A DNA stretch of 64,000 nt from Zopfochytrium polystomum (GCA_025765615.1 JAIVFJ010000205.1:50787-114786); one strand, 5' to 3'. Shown: positions 43,521 through 55,738, counted from the stretch's first letter. Numbers and translations are program-made. Notes: generated by a model from the sequence alone, not told the origin.

Positions 43521-44076
43521 ATTCATATCTCACCACCTTCGTTTGATAAAGTGTGAAAACCTTGAGCCCGTAATAAGGTCGCTTCAACGGCGGCAGCCAG
43601 CTCCAATCCGATCTTCCACTAGAAATGTGACAAGGACGGCTAGTCGGTCATGCGGGACAAAACTCCGTTCGCAGATATGGAAAATCCATCCGACCGTGTC
43701 AGACTTGAAGCCTCGGGGCCGCGTCATCGCCCGCTTTGGTTGAAAGGCCAACTGCTAGACAAACAATTTTTTTTTGTTCCCCGTTTGGGAAAGAAAGACT
43801 TTTTTTGTTTTTGCCGCTCTTGCCATGGGCTTCTTTTTTTTTCTTGCAGCGAAAAGGAGTCATGTCTCGTGATTTGGACGAAAAGGTTTGTCACTCTCGA
43901 CACACTTGCCGAGAAGAAACGAAAAAAGACAAAAAAACCCCAAACAACACAAACAAATGATTGCAAGTTAGTAGAAAAAAGAGAAAAAAAAAAAAAAAGC
44001 CCACTCACAATGCGGACCCAAACATCCTCTGTCGCTCTGCCGTGAACGCTTGGCCCGTCCCACTCTTCCACAAATG

Positions 44077-44084
44077 TATAAAAA
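44077..44084 (+). promoter_or_regulatory. TATA box of the sugar transporter gene
   Basis: TATAAAAA lies 80 bp before the start codon at 44157. A C/T-rich stretch follows (CCTCTCCTCTACCACC), typical of a fungal transcription start region. Confidence 0.6.
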
Positions 44085-44156
44085 GATTGGCCAACCCGAC
44101 TGTATTCCCCTCACAAACATAATCCTCTCCTCTACCACCCTGAGCCTGCTGCCATC

Positions 44157-45678
44157 ATGCCTGCGGGAAGTCAGCTCTACAACATTTTGGTCTCATTCAC
44201 CGCCGGTGTCGGCGGTTTCTGCTTCGGTTGGGAGATCGGTGTGATCGGGTACGTTATCCTCTCTTTCTCTTCCCCCTGCGTCGTGGCGGAAAGAAGTCTC
44301 ATGGCTGACATTCGTCGTTCCTATCCTACAGTCAAGTCTTGGGCATGCCGGACTTCGTCTCGACCTTCAACGCCGGTGACACCGCCACCCAGTCCTGGAT
44401 TGCCTCCGTGTTCCAGTTCGGCTGCGCAGCGAGTGCGTTCGCGTTCGCCTACCTCGCCGACATCATCGGTCGCAAGCGGTCCATCATGTTTGCCGGTCTC
44501 GCCTTTGCCGTCGGTGGTGCCATGCAATCCGGCTCCAGCCAGCTTGCCGTCCTGATCATTGGTCGTATCATTTCCGGTTTCGCCATCGGCGCCGCTTCCA
44601 CCACCGTCCCCATGTACCTCGCCGAGTGCGCTCCCGCCCAGAACCGTGGCTCCGTCACGGTCATCTACCAGCTCATGATCACCGCCGGTATCCTCATCGC
44701 CGGTTCCATCAACGCTGGCATCATCGGCTCAGACCTCCAGAACAACTCGACCGGCTGGCGTCTTGCCCTCGGTCTCCAGATCGTCCCGGCCCTCCTGCTG
44801 CTCGGTCTCATGTTCTCGGTTCCGTTCTCGCCCCGCTGGCTCGTGCGCAAGGGCCGCAACGACGAAGCTCTCGAGACCATCGCCAAGCTCCGCGCCCTCC
44901 CCAAGGACCACCCCGAAGTCAGGGACGAGTACGACCTCATCATCGAGGACTTCCGTCTGGAGCAGTCCGTCGGCGACGCCGGTTGGGGCGAGGTCTTCAA
45001 GGGCTCGAACGGTCGCCGCGTGTTCATCGGTGTCATGAACCAGGCCATGCAACAGCTCACCGGTATCAACGTCATCACCTACTTCCAGCCCCAGCTGTAC
45101 GCCATCATTGGTTTCAGCGCCACGCTCTCAACCCAGGTCCTCCCCGTCGTCTTCGACTTTGCCAACTTCATCTTCACCTTCATCGGCATGTTCACCATCG
45201 ACCGCTTCGGCCGCAAGTTCCTGCTCACCTGGGGTGGCGTCGTCATGGCGCTCGGTCTCGCCATGACCTACGGATTCGGTAAGGCCACCCAGAGCGGCGC
45301 CGGCTCTGCTCTCGCGTACATCTCCTACGTCGGTATCATCGTCTTCGACTTGGGCTTCTCGTCCACCTGGGGTCCTGTCGTGTGGTCGTACCAGGCCGAG
45401 ATCTTCCCATGCGCATCCGTTCCAAGGGTGTCGCGTTGTCCACCATGTCGAACTGGCTCGTCGGCGCCATTATCACCTGGGCCGAGCCGTACCTGGCGCG
45501 CGACCTTGGCATCAACGTCTACATCATCTACTTCTGCTTCTGCGCCCTTGCTGTGCCCTGGTCGTTCTTCTTCGTCCCCGAGACCCGCGGCAAGACCCTC
45601 GAGGAGCTCGGCGAGGTGTTCGGCGACAAGGTTGCTCACCTCGACCACCAGGCCGCCGGCGACCTTTCGGCCAAGTGA
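44157..45678 (+). CDS. MFS sugar transporter, 2 exons, one frameshift
   Basis: Exon 1 is 44157-44248 (MPAGSQLYNILVSFTAGVGG, FCFGWEIG). The intron 44249-44331 (GTACGT...CTACAG) joins in frame to exon 2. Hallmarks of the sugar porter family appear in order: LADIIGRKRS, PMYLAECAP with NRGS, SPRWLVRKGR, QLTGINVITYFQPQLY, DRFGRKFLLTW, and PETRGKTLEELGEVFG near the end; the hydrophobic segments fit 12 membrane helices. It should move hexoses or related sugars across the plasma membrane. At 45406-45408 a CCC run is one base short, which shifts the frame (EIFP / MRIRSKGVAL). With that base the product would be 479 aa. Assembly error or recent pseudogene. Codon use is strongly C-ending, typical of a highly expressed gene. 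Confidence 0.85.
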
Positions 45679-45679
45679 A

Positions 45680-46960
45680 GCAAGTAATGCGACGCCAAGC
45701 GGCGACAACAGCCTTTGTGCGTCTACCTCACTTCACCTTCATGTGTATAACAAAACGAACTTTCTTCTTCTTTTGCTCCCTTGCGCTAGTTCCTAGTGTG
45801 TAAAGATGTGTTATCGTCCTCTTTTTGCCGCCAACCCATTGTTTAAACCACTGAAATGTCAAAGTTTGCGGAGGAACAGCTCTCAGAACCTCTTCGAATA
45901 GAAACTCTTTTATCACAAATTCTGAGTTCCTCAAGCGAGTAGTGGGTGCGAGTATGACAGGTTTGGCCAGTATGGTAATCTTTCCTCAGTGTCGATTTAT
46001 TCGCGACAAGCGGCCACAAGAAGTAGCAAGGGGAGGGTGCTCGGCAAGGGTCTGGTTCGCACCTACTCTATGTCTGAGTGAAATGAAGAAAGGTCCCAGA
46101 ACAGAAGCACAAGTGTTCGGGTCCGCCCTCGCTGCTGCACTTCGCATCTGGTCCGGGGGATGACGGCCTTAAAGTCCGTTAGGGAGGGCTTCCAACTTCG
46201 CTGATCTTTTCCTTCAATGCTTCTCGGTCTGCTCTTGAGATTCCGGGTGGGGCTCCTCGCTCGCCCTCTGTCTCGCAAGTTGCTCTTCCCCTCGCCAACG
46301 CGCGCTTTTGCCTCCTTTCTTGGCAGCATGCCAAAAAAGTCAAACGGGGAAAATTGCAATCGTTCGGCCTTCAATGTCTCCGTCGTTCGTTCGGAGCACG
46401 AAGGCACGGCGACCCAAAGCCACGCCCCTGGGAACCGCCACTGGGAACCGCCACACCAAGCCCCCAACATTAATACAAGCCACGAAAGAAAATATTTCTC
46501 GGTGATTCCGACTTGCACTCTTCCGACTCCACGTGGGGCGCTCGCTCACTCTCGGTCCCTCTCACTCTCCCTCTCTCTCTCTCCCTCTTCTCCTTCCAAA
46601 TCATTCGACGCTGGCAAGCAACATCAGAAAGAAACTGCCCCACATTCGCCCTTTGGCAAAGAAGTCTGATTCACTCACGAAAAGCAAGCTACCCCTAGGC
46701 CGCAATTCATTGGATGATGCGGAGCGCCCCCATTTCAAATCGGCATAGATCAACGAATTTGATTGGTTGGCCCGGTTGATTTTCTGAGCTCGGTCTAAAT
46801 TCCGCTCGGCAGTCGGAGTGCCTCGCCGAAAAAAAAAATGAAGAAAAAAAAGAATAAAAAAAAAAAGTCTCACATCACAATAAAAACCAAGGCCCTCAAA
46901 CTTTCAACCAAAAAATCACGTTCGCAGTGTCAACTTTCTTCCTTCCTCTCCCCAAAAGAC
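45680..46960. other. Intergenic region
   Basis: No convincing gene. The region holds short CT microsatellite (46555-46590) and A-runs (46830-46866). The minus-strand 151-codon frame at 46063-46518 lacks conserved motifs and its start is a guess. Confidence 0.3.
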
Positions 46961-46964
46961 CTCG

Positions 46965-47390
46965 TTGCGTCTTAACCCCACCCAACCCGCACTCCAAAAG
47001 GAGGAAACAAAAAGTAGCACAAATGCCCTCCAACCCCACCCACCCTTCTCCACCACCACCACCACCACCACCACCACCACCACCACCCGCGCCTCGCCGA
47101 CCCTCGCCCACCGCCTCTTCGCCGCGCTCGCCTACAGCGCGTCTGACCGCCACATCCCCTTCTCCCCCGCCCAACGCTTCGCCGAGCCGCCCCTCTCTGT
47201 CGACGTCGCGGCCACGTCGGAAGACGCTCGCGCCGTCCGCGCCGCGCGCCGTCGCGCGGCCAGCGACAAGTTCTGGGCGCGGATGGCGCACGGCGCGGCG
47301 TTCCGCAACGTGTCGTTCAAGGACACGGACGAGCACCGGTGCGGCGGACGCGAGCCGCCCGCGTACGAGTCGGTCGTCGGGCGGCGATGA
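46965..47390 (+). CDS. Small uncharacterised protein with polyproline/threonine tract
   Basis: The best protein-like frame reads ASPTLAHRLFAALAYSASDR, then FSPAQRFAEPPLSVDVAATS, then SDKFWARMAHGAAFRNVSFK and ends at a TGA at 47388-47390. It lacks an ATG downstream of 46965. A good ATG (AAATGCC at 47022) lies in another frame that meets it at a (CCA)n microsatellite (about 47052-47090). A length change in that repeat, or an unseen exon, would connect them. No family recognised; very GC-rich. Confidence 0.4.
   Translation: MRLNPTQPALQKEETKSSTNALQPHPPFSTTTTTTTTTTTTRASPTLAHRLFAALAYSASDRHIPFSPAQRFAEPPLSVDVAATSEDARAVRAARRRAASDKFWARMAHGAAFRNVSFKDTDEHRCGGREPPAYESVVGRR
47052..47090 (+). repeat. (CCA)n microsatellite at a frame junction
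   Basis: About 12 CCA/CAC units encoding Pro or Thr depending on frame, inside the small ORF. Confidence 0.8.
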
Positions 47391-48653
47391 GGTTGTCGGG
47401 TGGTTATGAGGTGCCTTTCAACTCGTGCTGCGGCAACGTATTCGGCCAACCCGCTTCTTTCTAGGGTTCCGATGCATCCGGAATTCATCTTCTCATAGCT
47501 TTCTCTACCTTGAGCTGTCTCCCACCACTTTTTGCTTCCGAGCCACTCAGCCCCCCACCCACCTCTCGTTTCGGGGGGGGAGGCTATGACTTTCCTTTTT
47601 CCACCTGACGCGCATCAACTCTCCTTGATCGCTTCACTCGTAGCGGCAGCCCCTCCCTCTTCTTGTCAGAGTATACTCCTTTTAATTTCTTTGTTCTTCA
47701 GCTGTTTGTCGCTATCTTTTTGTACTCTCAGCAAAACCTCGCCGTTGCTTGCTGAAAGTATCATCGCACTGCCCCCCTCTTCCCTTACCCTCATTCCTTT
47801 GGCTGATACCAGTTTTCGAGAACCCCTTAATATTTACGAACGGCCATGGAGTGATTTTATGCTTATTGAGAATAAAGAACGTTGGTTGAGGCCTGACCGC
47901 AAACCTGCATGACAGAGGCGAATGAAAAACCCCCATGTCTCAACGCAAAGACAGATCGCGATTGACCCGATTCACGCCTCGATGGACCGGAAATACCCCC
48001 CACGGCCACGCGTAGGTGGTGTTGCTAACTCTGGCGTGAGTGGGTACAACGAGATCGCGCTCTTCTCTCCACTGTTGTCAGGAAAAGTCTGCTCCCAAAT
48101 ACAACAAAATAGAAGTGCAGGCATTGCAATATGAAAGTGCCTCCCACAGTCGGTACAGTGGTCTCCTCAATGGCAGGAGACGAGTACGAAGCAGTGAAAG
48201 CGAGGATGATGGTGACAGTAACGATTGCACAAGTCTAAAGGATCGCAGCTTCTCCGGAAGACAAGTGAAGGGCCGGGAGAGCGGCATCGTGCACCTTGGT
48301 CCCTTTCCATGCTCTCGGTCTGTAGCCTTCTGGATCTTTGGCGCGAGTAACGAACTCTCTACGCTATACCACATGGAGCACAGTAAACAAAAGTTCGAGT
48401 CAAGTTTAAAACACAGCTTTTGAGAGGTAACTGGAACCAAACAGGCAAAGCGTCAATTCCTTCTCCCAGAAAACCCACCCCGTGGGAGCATCTCCAACAC
48501 AGCGCTGCGAACGTCGTACAATAGAATGTCCTTTGGCGTCAAGTTCCCACGTTTCATCGAGGCAAAGGCCGCGTTGCACATGAGCGCAAAGTCGCCCACC
48601 TTGACTCCAATCGCAAACGATGAAACAAACTAACTGGGCCGTGCAAGTTTTTC
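47391..48653. other. Intergenic, one tiny ORF
   Basis: No conserved gene seen. An ATG at 48131 opens a 35-codon frame to 48238 with protein-like composition (DEYEAVKARMMVTVTIAQV), but nothing supports it further. C/T-rich stretches lie at 47530-47720. Confidence 0.3.
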
Positions 48654-50397
48654 ATGACTTCCGACGAGGCCCAGCCGCCGACGTGGGTCATCCTCGCAGT
48701 CCTCCCGTATCTCTTCGCCCCAGATCGCTTCCGCCTCGCGACGCTCCTGCGGATCGAGCGTCAGCAAGCGCTCGCCCTCTACTCCCACCCCTCCGCGTCG
48801 CTGCAAAAACGCCTCTCGCCGCGGCCTCGTTGAACTTCTCGACTTTCGCCTGCGGACGGCGACGGTGCCCGTCGGATCCGTTCAACCGCTGGATGCGCTG
48901 TTCTGGACCCTACACGTTGTCGATGTGGTGCCCTCCCCGGCCGCCGCCGCACACGATGCGCCGACGCCGCCGCTGCGCATCGAGTGGTGGATCCCCTCTG
49001 GCGCACTCCCCGAACGCTTTGAAACATCCAACTACGACGGCTTCGTGATCGAGGCGATCCGTCTCGCTGCCGAGCACGGCCACATCAACGTCCTCAATTG
49101 GTGGATGGATCGGTGGCCCCGCCGCGAGGATCTTCCCAATTTGGCGGACGACGACGAGATTGTGACGAGCATCCTGCAGCCAGCCGTCACCGGCGGCCGC
49201 CTCGGCGTCCTCGATTGGTGCCGGCGTCGCTGCCCGTGGAGCCTCTCCCGCGTCGAGCAGGAAGCTATGGAAACGGCAGCGAACGCAAATCAGGTTCAGG
49301 CGTTGGAGTGGTTGGAGAAGGAGGCCGGGCTGCCTGCACACCGATTCCTCGCACTGAACTACGGCGACGACGCCCTCCAGCTGGAGCAGCTCCGCAAGAG
49401 GCGCGAGGCTGCTAGTGCTTCCGCCGAAAGCGCAGACGACTTGGATACCGCTGCTCCGTTTGACTTCGCCTCTGCAGCAGCAGCGCACGCCACAGCCCAT
49501 GGTCAGATTGCTGTGCTCGACTGGATCCGGGCGGAGGGCTTTAGTTTCGATGCATTGGCCTCGAGGGCAACTGGATACGGACAATGCACAGTGCTACAAT
49601 GGTGGAAAAGGCGGTTCCCAGACGACCGGCACACTCCCAGCACTTTCAGCATTCGTCACGCCGCAATCAAGGGTTATGTGGATGTATTGCAGTTTTGGGC
49701 AGACTTTTCCGATCCTTCCAAATGGAATCAGTGGCTTTTATTCTATGCTGCAAGAGGAGGACAAATTAGCGTTTTCCAGTGGTGGAGAGAGCGCTTCCCC
49801 TTGCCAGACCCGGAGCACCCTAGAATTCTAGTAGGCGAGGCGAGCCATCGGGGACACGTGGAGCTTTTGGAGTGGCTCAACTGCAGCGGATTCGTCCAAA
49901 CCCTCGAAAGTCCTCTCACCCATGTCTGCACCGTAAAGAAGGTCTACGCTTATTGGCGACTCAACAATCTCACTCTGACCTACGACGGCGGGGACGACGC
50001 AACGGCATTCATCCTGAGAAACGCGGCCAACCGCGAAATGATGGAGTGGCTTGCTGAGATGCACCATCGCTCGGGTGTCGACCGGTGCGGGGTCCCCGCA
50101 GACCTAGAGTGGCCTACGCTCGATTTAATCTCGGTCGCGACCACCCCGTTGTACAGTCGTGGGCTAAAAGATCTTCTTGACAGTGTGGAGTGGTGGAGAG
50201 CACGCGGCGCAGTACGCGGTGACAGTCCGCAAAGCGACGAGAAGAAGCGGTCGGTGGCGAGGAATGTGCGGTTCCTGGAATGGCTGCTCGTGAGAGGACT
50301 TGGTGTGCCTTTTGATCTTGAGAGTGCAGCAGGTGATTCTCTGGTAACAAAGCGGTGGTGGGCCGACGTGAAGCATCGGGCGCGGACCGATGGTTAA
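48654..50397 (+). CDS. Ankyrin-like repeat protein of the chytrid 'VLxWW' type, one frameshift
   Basis: The ATG at 48654 opens TSDEAQPPTWVILAVLPYLF, an F-box-like leader. After LQ, an A5 run at 48805-48809 has one base too many; with four A the frame continues ASRRGLVELLDFRL through to the stop at 50395-50397, about 580 aa. The body is built from degenerate repeats of 34-60 residues: AAEHGHINVLNWW, AVTGGRLGVLDWC, ANQVQALEWL, HATAHGQIAVLDWI, YGQCTVLQWW, IKGYVDVLQFW, RGGQISVFQWW, SHRGHVELLEWL, NREMMEWL. Such proteins are expanded in chytrid and oomycete-like genomes and are thought to mediate protein interactions. No intron or membrane segment. Confidence 0.8.
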
Positions 50398-50675
50398 AAG
50401 CAATAAGTAATCGCGTCGGTAAGAATGGGACGGGAGCGCAGGGACAATGAGAACAAATGAGAAAGCAAAATGGTGCTTGACGCGCTGTTGGCGAATCGCA
50501 ACTCTGGAGCCTGCAATAATTCTGTACCATGCCCTGATTCAAACAATCTCGTATTTCGAGTCAGATCACTCGGGTTTCACCGCACACAAGGACGGTCAGT
50601 TAATTTATCTGCTAATAGGGAGAAGAAGTGGGAGAAGGAATGGAAAGTTCGCCCCAGACACACTCTTCTGAAGAA

Positions 50676-51605
50676 TCAAAACTCTGTCGCAAAGGGTATG
50701 CCCTCTCCAAAGTCCAGCATGACTACGTCCGGATCCTGTGATGTTGCACAGTCAAGGTAAAAGGACTTGTTTGCAAGTAAGAACCGCTGATTGAGTAACC
50801 ATTTTTCGATGGCCTACCGTGAAGATTTTATAGAATATAGCTGAAGCGGGTACATGCAGAATTCCACTCCCCCAATCAGTCACAGGAAATAAGCGGCGAT
50901 TCTGCTCGGAACCAACATCAAGGATGTCCGTTCCATAAGAAATTTGAATCACCAGCTTATGTCCATCAATCTCAAGGTCGGCTGGCATTTCTGTCGCGAG
51001 AGAGGCAAGAAGCGCTCCTGCATGAACGTCCCACACGCGAATTTCTTTGCGGCCGAGCCTGAAGCTGAGCCGCCGGGAGACTCCTCTCGCACTATCGTGC
51101 GCTCCGCCTCTCCTGTCATCGGATTCCAAACCGTGACAGAACCGCCCGCATTCAGCGACAAGACGTTATCCGCGCTCGCAGCCCAGTCCACGAACCTCCC
51201 AACGCCGTCCCAGGTCTTCACCAGGCCCCAAACTTTTGCGACAGACTCGGAATCCACGGAAAGGACGAGCGCCCCGCTTCCGCCGCCGCCGACCAAGCAG
51301 ACCTTCCCCACCGGATACAGATGGCCGCACAGGGACCCGCACGCACTCACCCGTCGCGACGTCCCACACCCGAACGGTCTTGTCCACCGACCCCGTGAGC
51401 GCGACCGCGCCTTCCGCGTCAACTGCCGCGCAAGTTCAGCCACGCGGCGTGTCCCGCGAGCGCGCGCAGCCTGGAAAAGTCCGCCCGCCGCAGGACGACG
51501 GCTTTGTAGCTGTCGCCGTCGCCGTCGCGAGCAATGACGATTTTCGGGTGCACCGCGAGGAATCTCGGGTCCGCGAGACGCAGCGTTTTGAAGACGGGGT
51601 CCTCG
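50676..51605 (-). CDS. WD40-repeat protein, frame-broken
   Basis: Main exon 51605-50818, then an 82-bp intron (50817-50736, GTAGGC...TCACAG) and a last exon 50735-50676 reading DPDVVMLDFGEGIPFATEF. WD units: GHAAWLNL...GSVDKTVRVWDVATGECVRV; CGHLYPVG...VAKVWGLVKTW; WAASADNVLSLNAGGSVTVW; KEIRVWDVHAGALLASLA. The frame changes three times: an extra base near 51424, an extra C (GGG at 51332-51334 on the plus strand) and one missing base near 51070. Between changes the protein is well preserved. An N-terminal exon upstream of 51605 is likely (acceptor TTCGCAG) but not identified. Probably a scaffold or F-box/WD protein. Confidence 0.65.
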
Positions 51606-51814
51606 CTGCGAAGAAAAACAAAACACGGAAGACAGGAAAATTTCAAGACGCTCGCCGCCTCCTTCTCCTTTACTCCTCCTCATGCACACACTGTTGGCTT
51701 TTTTTGCTAAAATGGGGTTTTGCCTGCAGCCGAAGGACCAAAGAGAGGAAACACCCCAAACATTTAAATACGACACCTCTTTCGGTGTCTTCTTTTTTCT
51801 TTACAAATATTTGA

Positions 51815-51818
51815 TGAA

Positions 51819-51858
<40 letters not shown>

Positions 51859-52380
51859 GGAGAGTAAGGTTGAGTGCGCCATCGTGGATGATCATGATGG
51901 CTTGAGTTCCTTCGTGGCAATTACCAAACAAACAAAAAAAAAAAAAAAAAAAAAAGGCCAACAAAAAATGCACGAAAAAAGGACTGATTGAAAGAGGCGA
52001 TCAAGCAGGGCAAGTAGGTGGGGGAAGGTTGACAGCATGAGACGGGGAAAGGGGTGTCCAAGCGATGAGTGGGTGTTTTGGGGGCGGAAGGATGATGATG
52101 CATGGGTTTGGTAGGTTTGCGTGTGGGGGGTGGGGGCTTGTGGGTGGGACCCGCCCACACAATAAATCACGGAAGGGAGGGAGGGAGGGAGGGAGGGAGG
52201 GAGGGAGGGCAGGAGTGGTGTTGGGAATAAAAAAAGAGAAGAAGAAAGACGGACAATATGCTGTGTTGTGTGGGTAGATGAAATGAGAGAAGAGCGAATG
52301 GAGAAAGAAAAAACCCAACGATTTCAACGACACGAAAAGAAAGGAAAAAAAAAAAAAAAAAAAAAAAAAAGGAAAAGAAA
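51815..52380. repeat. Homopolymer and GGGA microsatellite cluster
   Basis: A run of about 35 T (51823-51857), a run of about 22 A (51932-51954), (GGGA)n at 52173-52210 and a run of about 27 A (52347-52373). These are probably intergenic. The GGGA tract could form a G-quadruplex or triplex. Confidence 0.8.
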
Positions 52381-52597
52381 TTCAAATGAATCAAACACGA
52401 ATCACAGATGGCAAAATAGTGCTTCCCCAAGAGAAAAAAAAACGAAAATATCACAAGAAAAAAACAACAAAGAGTCGGTTTTTCAAGTCCAGCCCAGCCG
52501 GAACCAACGAAACCCCGCCCCCAACGACCTACACCACCACGCGGTCGTCGTCCACCAAACCATCCCAACCCTCCCTAGCCCCCGCCTCCCCCTCCGT

Positions 52598-54384
52598 TCA
52601 CGGCCCCGTCTTCACCGCCTTGACCCGCCCGCTGACAAACCTCCCTGCGACCTCGACCGCCTTGCCGCTGTGCCGCAACCCGACCTCGCGCGCGACGACC
52701 TCGAGCACGCGGTTCTCGATCTTGCGGCCGCTCTGGTGGAGCACGAAGGGACGGTTGCCCGTCGGGCGGAAGAGCGGGTGGCGCGGGCGGGTCGACGGCG
52801 ACGACGGCGAGGAGGAAGAGGAGGAAGAGGACGGGGACGGGGACGACGGGTAGTGGTGGTCAAAGACAAAGTCGGCGGCAAACTTCATGTAGAGGCCCGC
52901 AAAGAGCTCGGTCTCGGTGTCGAGGACGAGGAGCGGGCGGGCGCGGGCGGGCGGCGGGACGAACGCGGGTGGTGGCACCCGCTGGACTGCTGCCGTTGTC
53001 GTCTGTGACCTGTCCGGCGTCGTCAAATGCGGGGACCGAGCGGGGGGAACGCGGAGGGCGGCGGAGCGGGGAAGGCGGCGTCGTACTTTGGCACGCCGAT
53101 GGCGGGCCGGGACGCGGCGACGACGACGGACGGGTCCGCGCCGTGCGCGACGAGATATCGGCGTCTCTCGGCCTCGGCCCTGACGACGTCGACGACGGCC
53201 GCACGGGCTTCGTCAAAGCGCGCGGCGGCAACCGGGTCGTTGTCGCGGTCCTCGGTCTCGGCGGCGTCGAGGCGGGCGACGGCGGCGGCGACGGGGCCGT
53301 TATTGTCGTCGCCGCCGTCGAGCGCGAGGGCCGGGTCGCGGGTCCAGACGGCGTCGCGGCGGAGGTAGGCGAGGTGGAGTGCGAGCTGGTCGTCCGCGCA
53401 CTCTGAAGTATAGACGCGGGAGAAGAGTGCGGCGACGGAGGATGCGCGGCCGACGACGAGGCCGGCGTTGAGGAAAGCGAGGGGCGAGCCTTGGCCGTTC
53501 CAGATGCGGTTGCGACCGGGGTGCTGTAGCGCCCAAGTTTGCGGCGCGGGCCGGCGGTGCAGGGCCATGGCGTCGAGCGGGTGCCTGACGCCGGCGGGGC
53601 GCCAGACGTTGTCGCGGTCGAGGTACGCCGGGGCGAGCTGCTCGTCGGGCCACAGGGCGGTCTCGGTGCCCATGAGGGACTGGCGTCGAGCGAGCCGCCG
53701 CGGGCCGCGCGACGGCCCACGCTCTCCAAATGGTCGTCGGCGGTGGTGTTGGGGAGAATCAAGACGTCCGACGCGTCGGTGAGGATCAGCAGCCGCGCCG
53801 GGTCCGCGCGGGCGACGGCGGCCGCGTAGTCGGCGTAGTGCCCGGACACGCCGGCCCCAGCCGCGCCACGGCTCGTGCAGGGCCGAGGGACCGTCAGCGG
53901 GAGTGCCCGTGCCGTGGACGCCTTCCGCGAACCGGTTGATGCCCGACGAGCAGCTCGTTATGAACGTGGACCCACTCCACGGTCGGGGCCGCTGGCCGTG
54001 CCGGCTCTGCGTTTCCGAGAGAGCCGTCGCGTTCAGCACAACGTCCGAGCACGGCGCCGAGTCGACCGTCGAGGCGCCGGGGAGCCGCAGCATGTCTGTG
54101 ATGAGGTGGCGCCACTGGTCTGCGAAGCAGACGAGCGAGTCGGTGACGGGCAGGATCAGCTGGGACTCGGCCCCGTCGCTCGCAACGGCCACTTTGAAGT
54201 CGCGATCTCGCGACAGCACAATGTGGACGGACGCGCCCAACAGAATAAGCACCGCCGCGACAGCGCCAAAGAGCACCCTTCGCCACACACGCTTTGAGAA
54301 CAACCGGGCTGGAAGGATGCGGTGGTGTCGATTGTGGTGGTGAGAGTAGTGGTGATCTCCTGACGACAGCGAAAACAGAGGCAA
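52598..54384 (-). CDS. Type II membrane glycosyltransferase, PLOD/GT25-like, frame-broken
   Basis: The N-terminal part has a Ser-rich tail, then RRVLFGAVAAVLILLGASVH as a signal anchor, then RDRDFKVAVASDGAESQL. Next come LLILTDASDVLILP (a DxxD-like nucleotide-sugar/metal motif), RRAARGGSL, GTETALWPDEQLAPAYL, LAFLNAGLVVGRASSVAALF, SECADDQLALHLAYLR and, near the end, RPFVLHQSGRKIENRVLEVV. This order matches procollagen galactosyltransferase/PLOD-type GT domains. It should act in the Golgi lumen. One base too many near 53855-53858 and one too few near 53675-53680 shift and restore the frame. More breaks near 53020-52950 precede the last segment ending at 52598. The start codon is not clear; the frame is open upstream to about 54560. 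Confidence 0.65.
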
Positions 54385-54412
54385 AACTGATTGCAGGCCG
54401 GCGTCCTTTTTG

Positions 54413-54887
54413 CTACCGAGATATGGTGACGTGTTGAGTGCCGCAGTGACTGGAGAGGATGTGCTGGATGCTGCTTTCCGATCGAGCGAAGAAGACCGCC
54501 GACTGGTAGACGAAGACAGCGAAAACGCCGACGACGCAACCGAAACACGTCGGTGATGCCGATCGACGGGATGAGGTCGGCGAGGCTCCCGGTGACGATG
54601 AGGACGACGGCGAAAGTGATGACGGTGCGAAGGACGCAGGCGGGATGGCGACGCGAAGGCGAGAATGTTGGGGACGACGAAGGAGGAGACGAGGATGCTG
54701 AGGAGGGAGTTGCCGCAGCCGTGCCTGATTCAGACGACGACGCGGGACTGAAGGCGCCGTCGGCTGGGACAGCGAAAACCGGGGTCGTTGTGCTGTCGTC
54801 GTCGTCTGCAGCGGCCCGCTGATGCTGCTGCAAGAAGAGCTGCGACGGTCTCGTGCTATGATCGCTGTTCGCGTGCGGCAAAGGCAA
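54413..54887 (-). CDS. Ser/Thr-rich leader with membrane anchor, upstream of the glycosyltransferase
   Basis: An ATG at 54887 opens MPLPHANSDHSTRPSQLFLQ, an acidic Ser/Thr-rich cytoplasmic-type tail, then RTVITFAVVLIVTGSLADLI, a clear transmembrane segment. After TDVF the frame turns arginine-rich. A GT at 54548 and an AG about 45 bp later could form a small intron. This resembles the N-terminus of another type II glycosyltransferase. It may be exon 1 of the following gene, giving two anchors, or a truncated tandem copy. Confidence 0.4.
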
Positions 54888-55179
54888 GGCATTGCGGACC
54901 AGGGGGGTGGCGGAGTTGTGGGGGGTGAGGTTTGTGTCCCAAGAAGTGCCTCCTCTTTCCGTTGTTCAGACGCAAGGGTGGTGGTGGTGGTGCTGGAGGG
55001 AGAGCAACGCGTGGAAACGGGTGGCGGCAGCGGCGACGGCGCCCGAGGGTCGTGGGCGTCGAGGGCGCCCACCCCGTCGAGCTGATGCCGGAAGCGATTC
55101 GGCTGGCGCGTCGGATCCCACGCGTGTAGGGAGGGCTGCGGCTGCGGTGGTTGCGGGTCGTTGGCGTCTTGTGGCATCG

Positions 55180-55699
55180 CGTCGAGGATAGCGGGGGTAG
55201 GGGGGACCGGTGGGGCGGACCTGGGCTTTTGGGAGGTTGATCCAGCAGAGAGGGGACTGACTATGGACGAGCTATGGGCAGCAGCAGTTTACAGATGGGA
55301 GTGAGCATCAACCAACAGGGCTGATGTTCTGATGAGGCTGGCTGGCTGCAGGGCACGTCCGCGGTGGCCGACGGAGGGAGGAGTCGCCAATCAATCAATA
55401 AAATAAGTAAGGTGCGGTAGCAGGGTTCTCGTTCCAACGCGGCTTGTCGAGCGAGAGAAGGAAGGGGGGGGGTCGCTGAGTAGAAGTGCGGAGCGGAGTG
55501 GTGGGGTGGGAGGGTGCGTAGAAGGAGGGGGTCGACGGAGGGAGGGAGGAGGGAGGGAGGGAGGGATAGCGTGTAGATAATGCGGTTGTTGGATGCTGTT
55601 TTGTGTGATGCTGTTTGTGTGTTGATGATGTTGTACGGACGGACAAACGGATGGGCCTGCAGACAGAGAGGGCGGAGACAGAGTGGTGGCGGACGGACA

Positions 55700-55738
<39 letters not shown>

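Noticed and set aside
44626..45282. 218-codon Arg/His-rich plus-strand frame
   Set aside because: It is a shadow of the sugar transporter in another frame; high GC at third positions keeps it open.
48910..49584. 224-codon minus-strand frame
   Set aside because: It is antisense to the ankyrin-like gene, whose repeats are clear on the plus strand.
52173..52210. (GGGA)n as a CRISPR or satellite array
   Set aside because: There are no unique spacers; it is a simple microsatellite.
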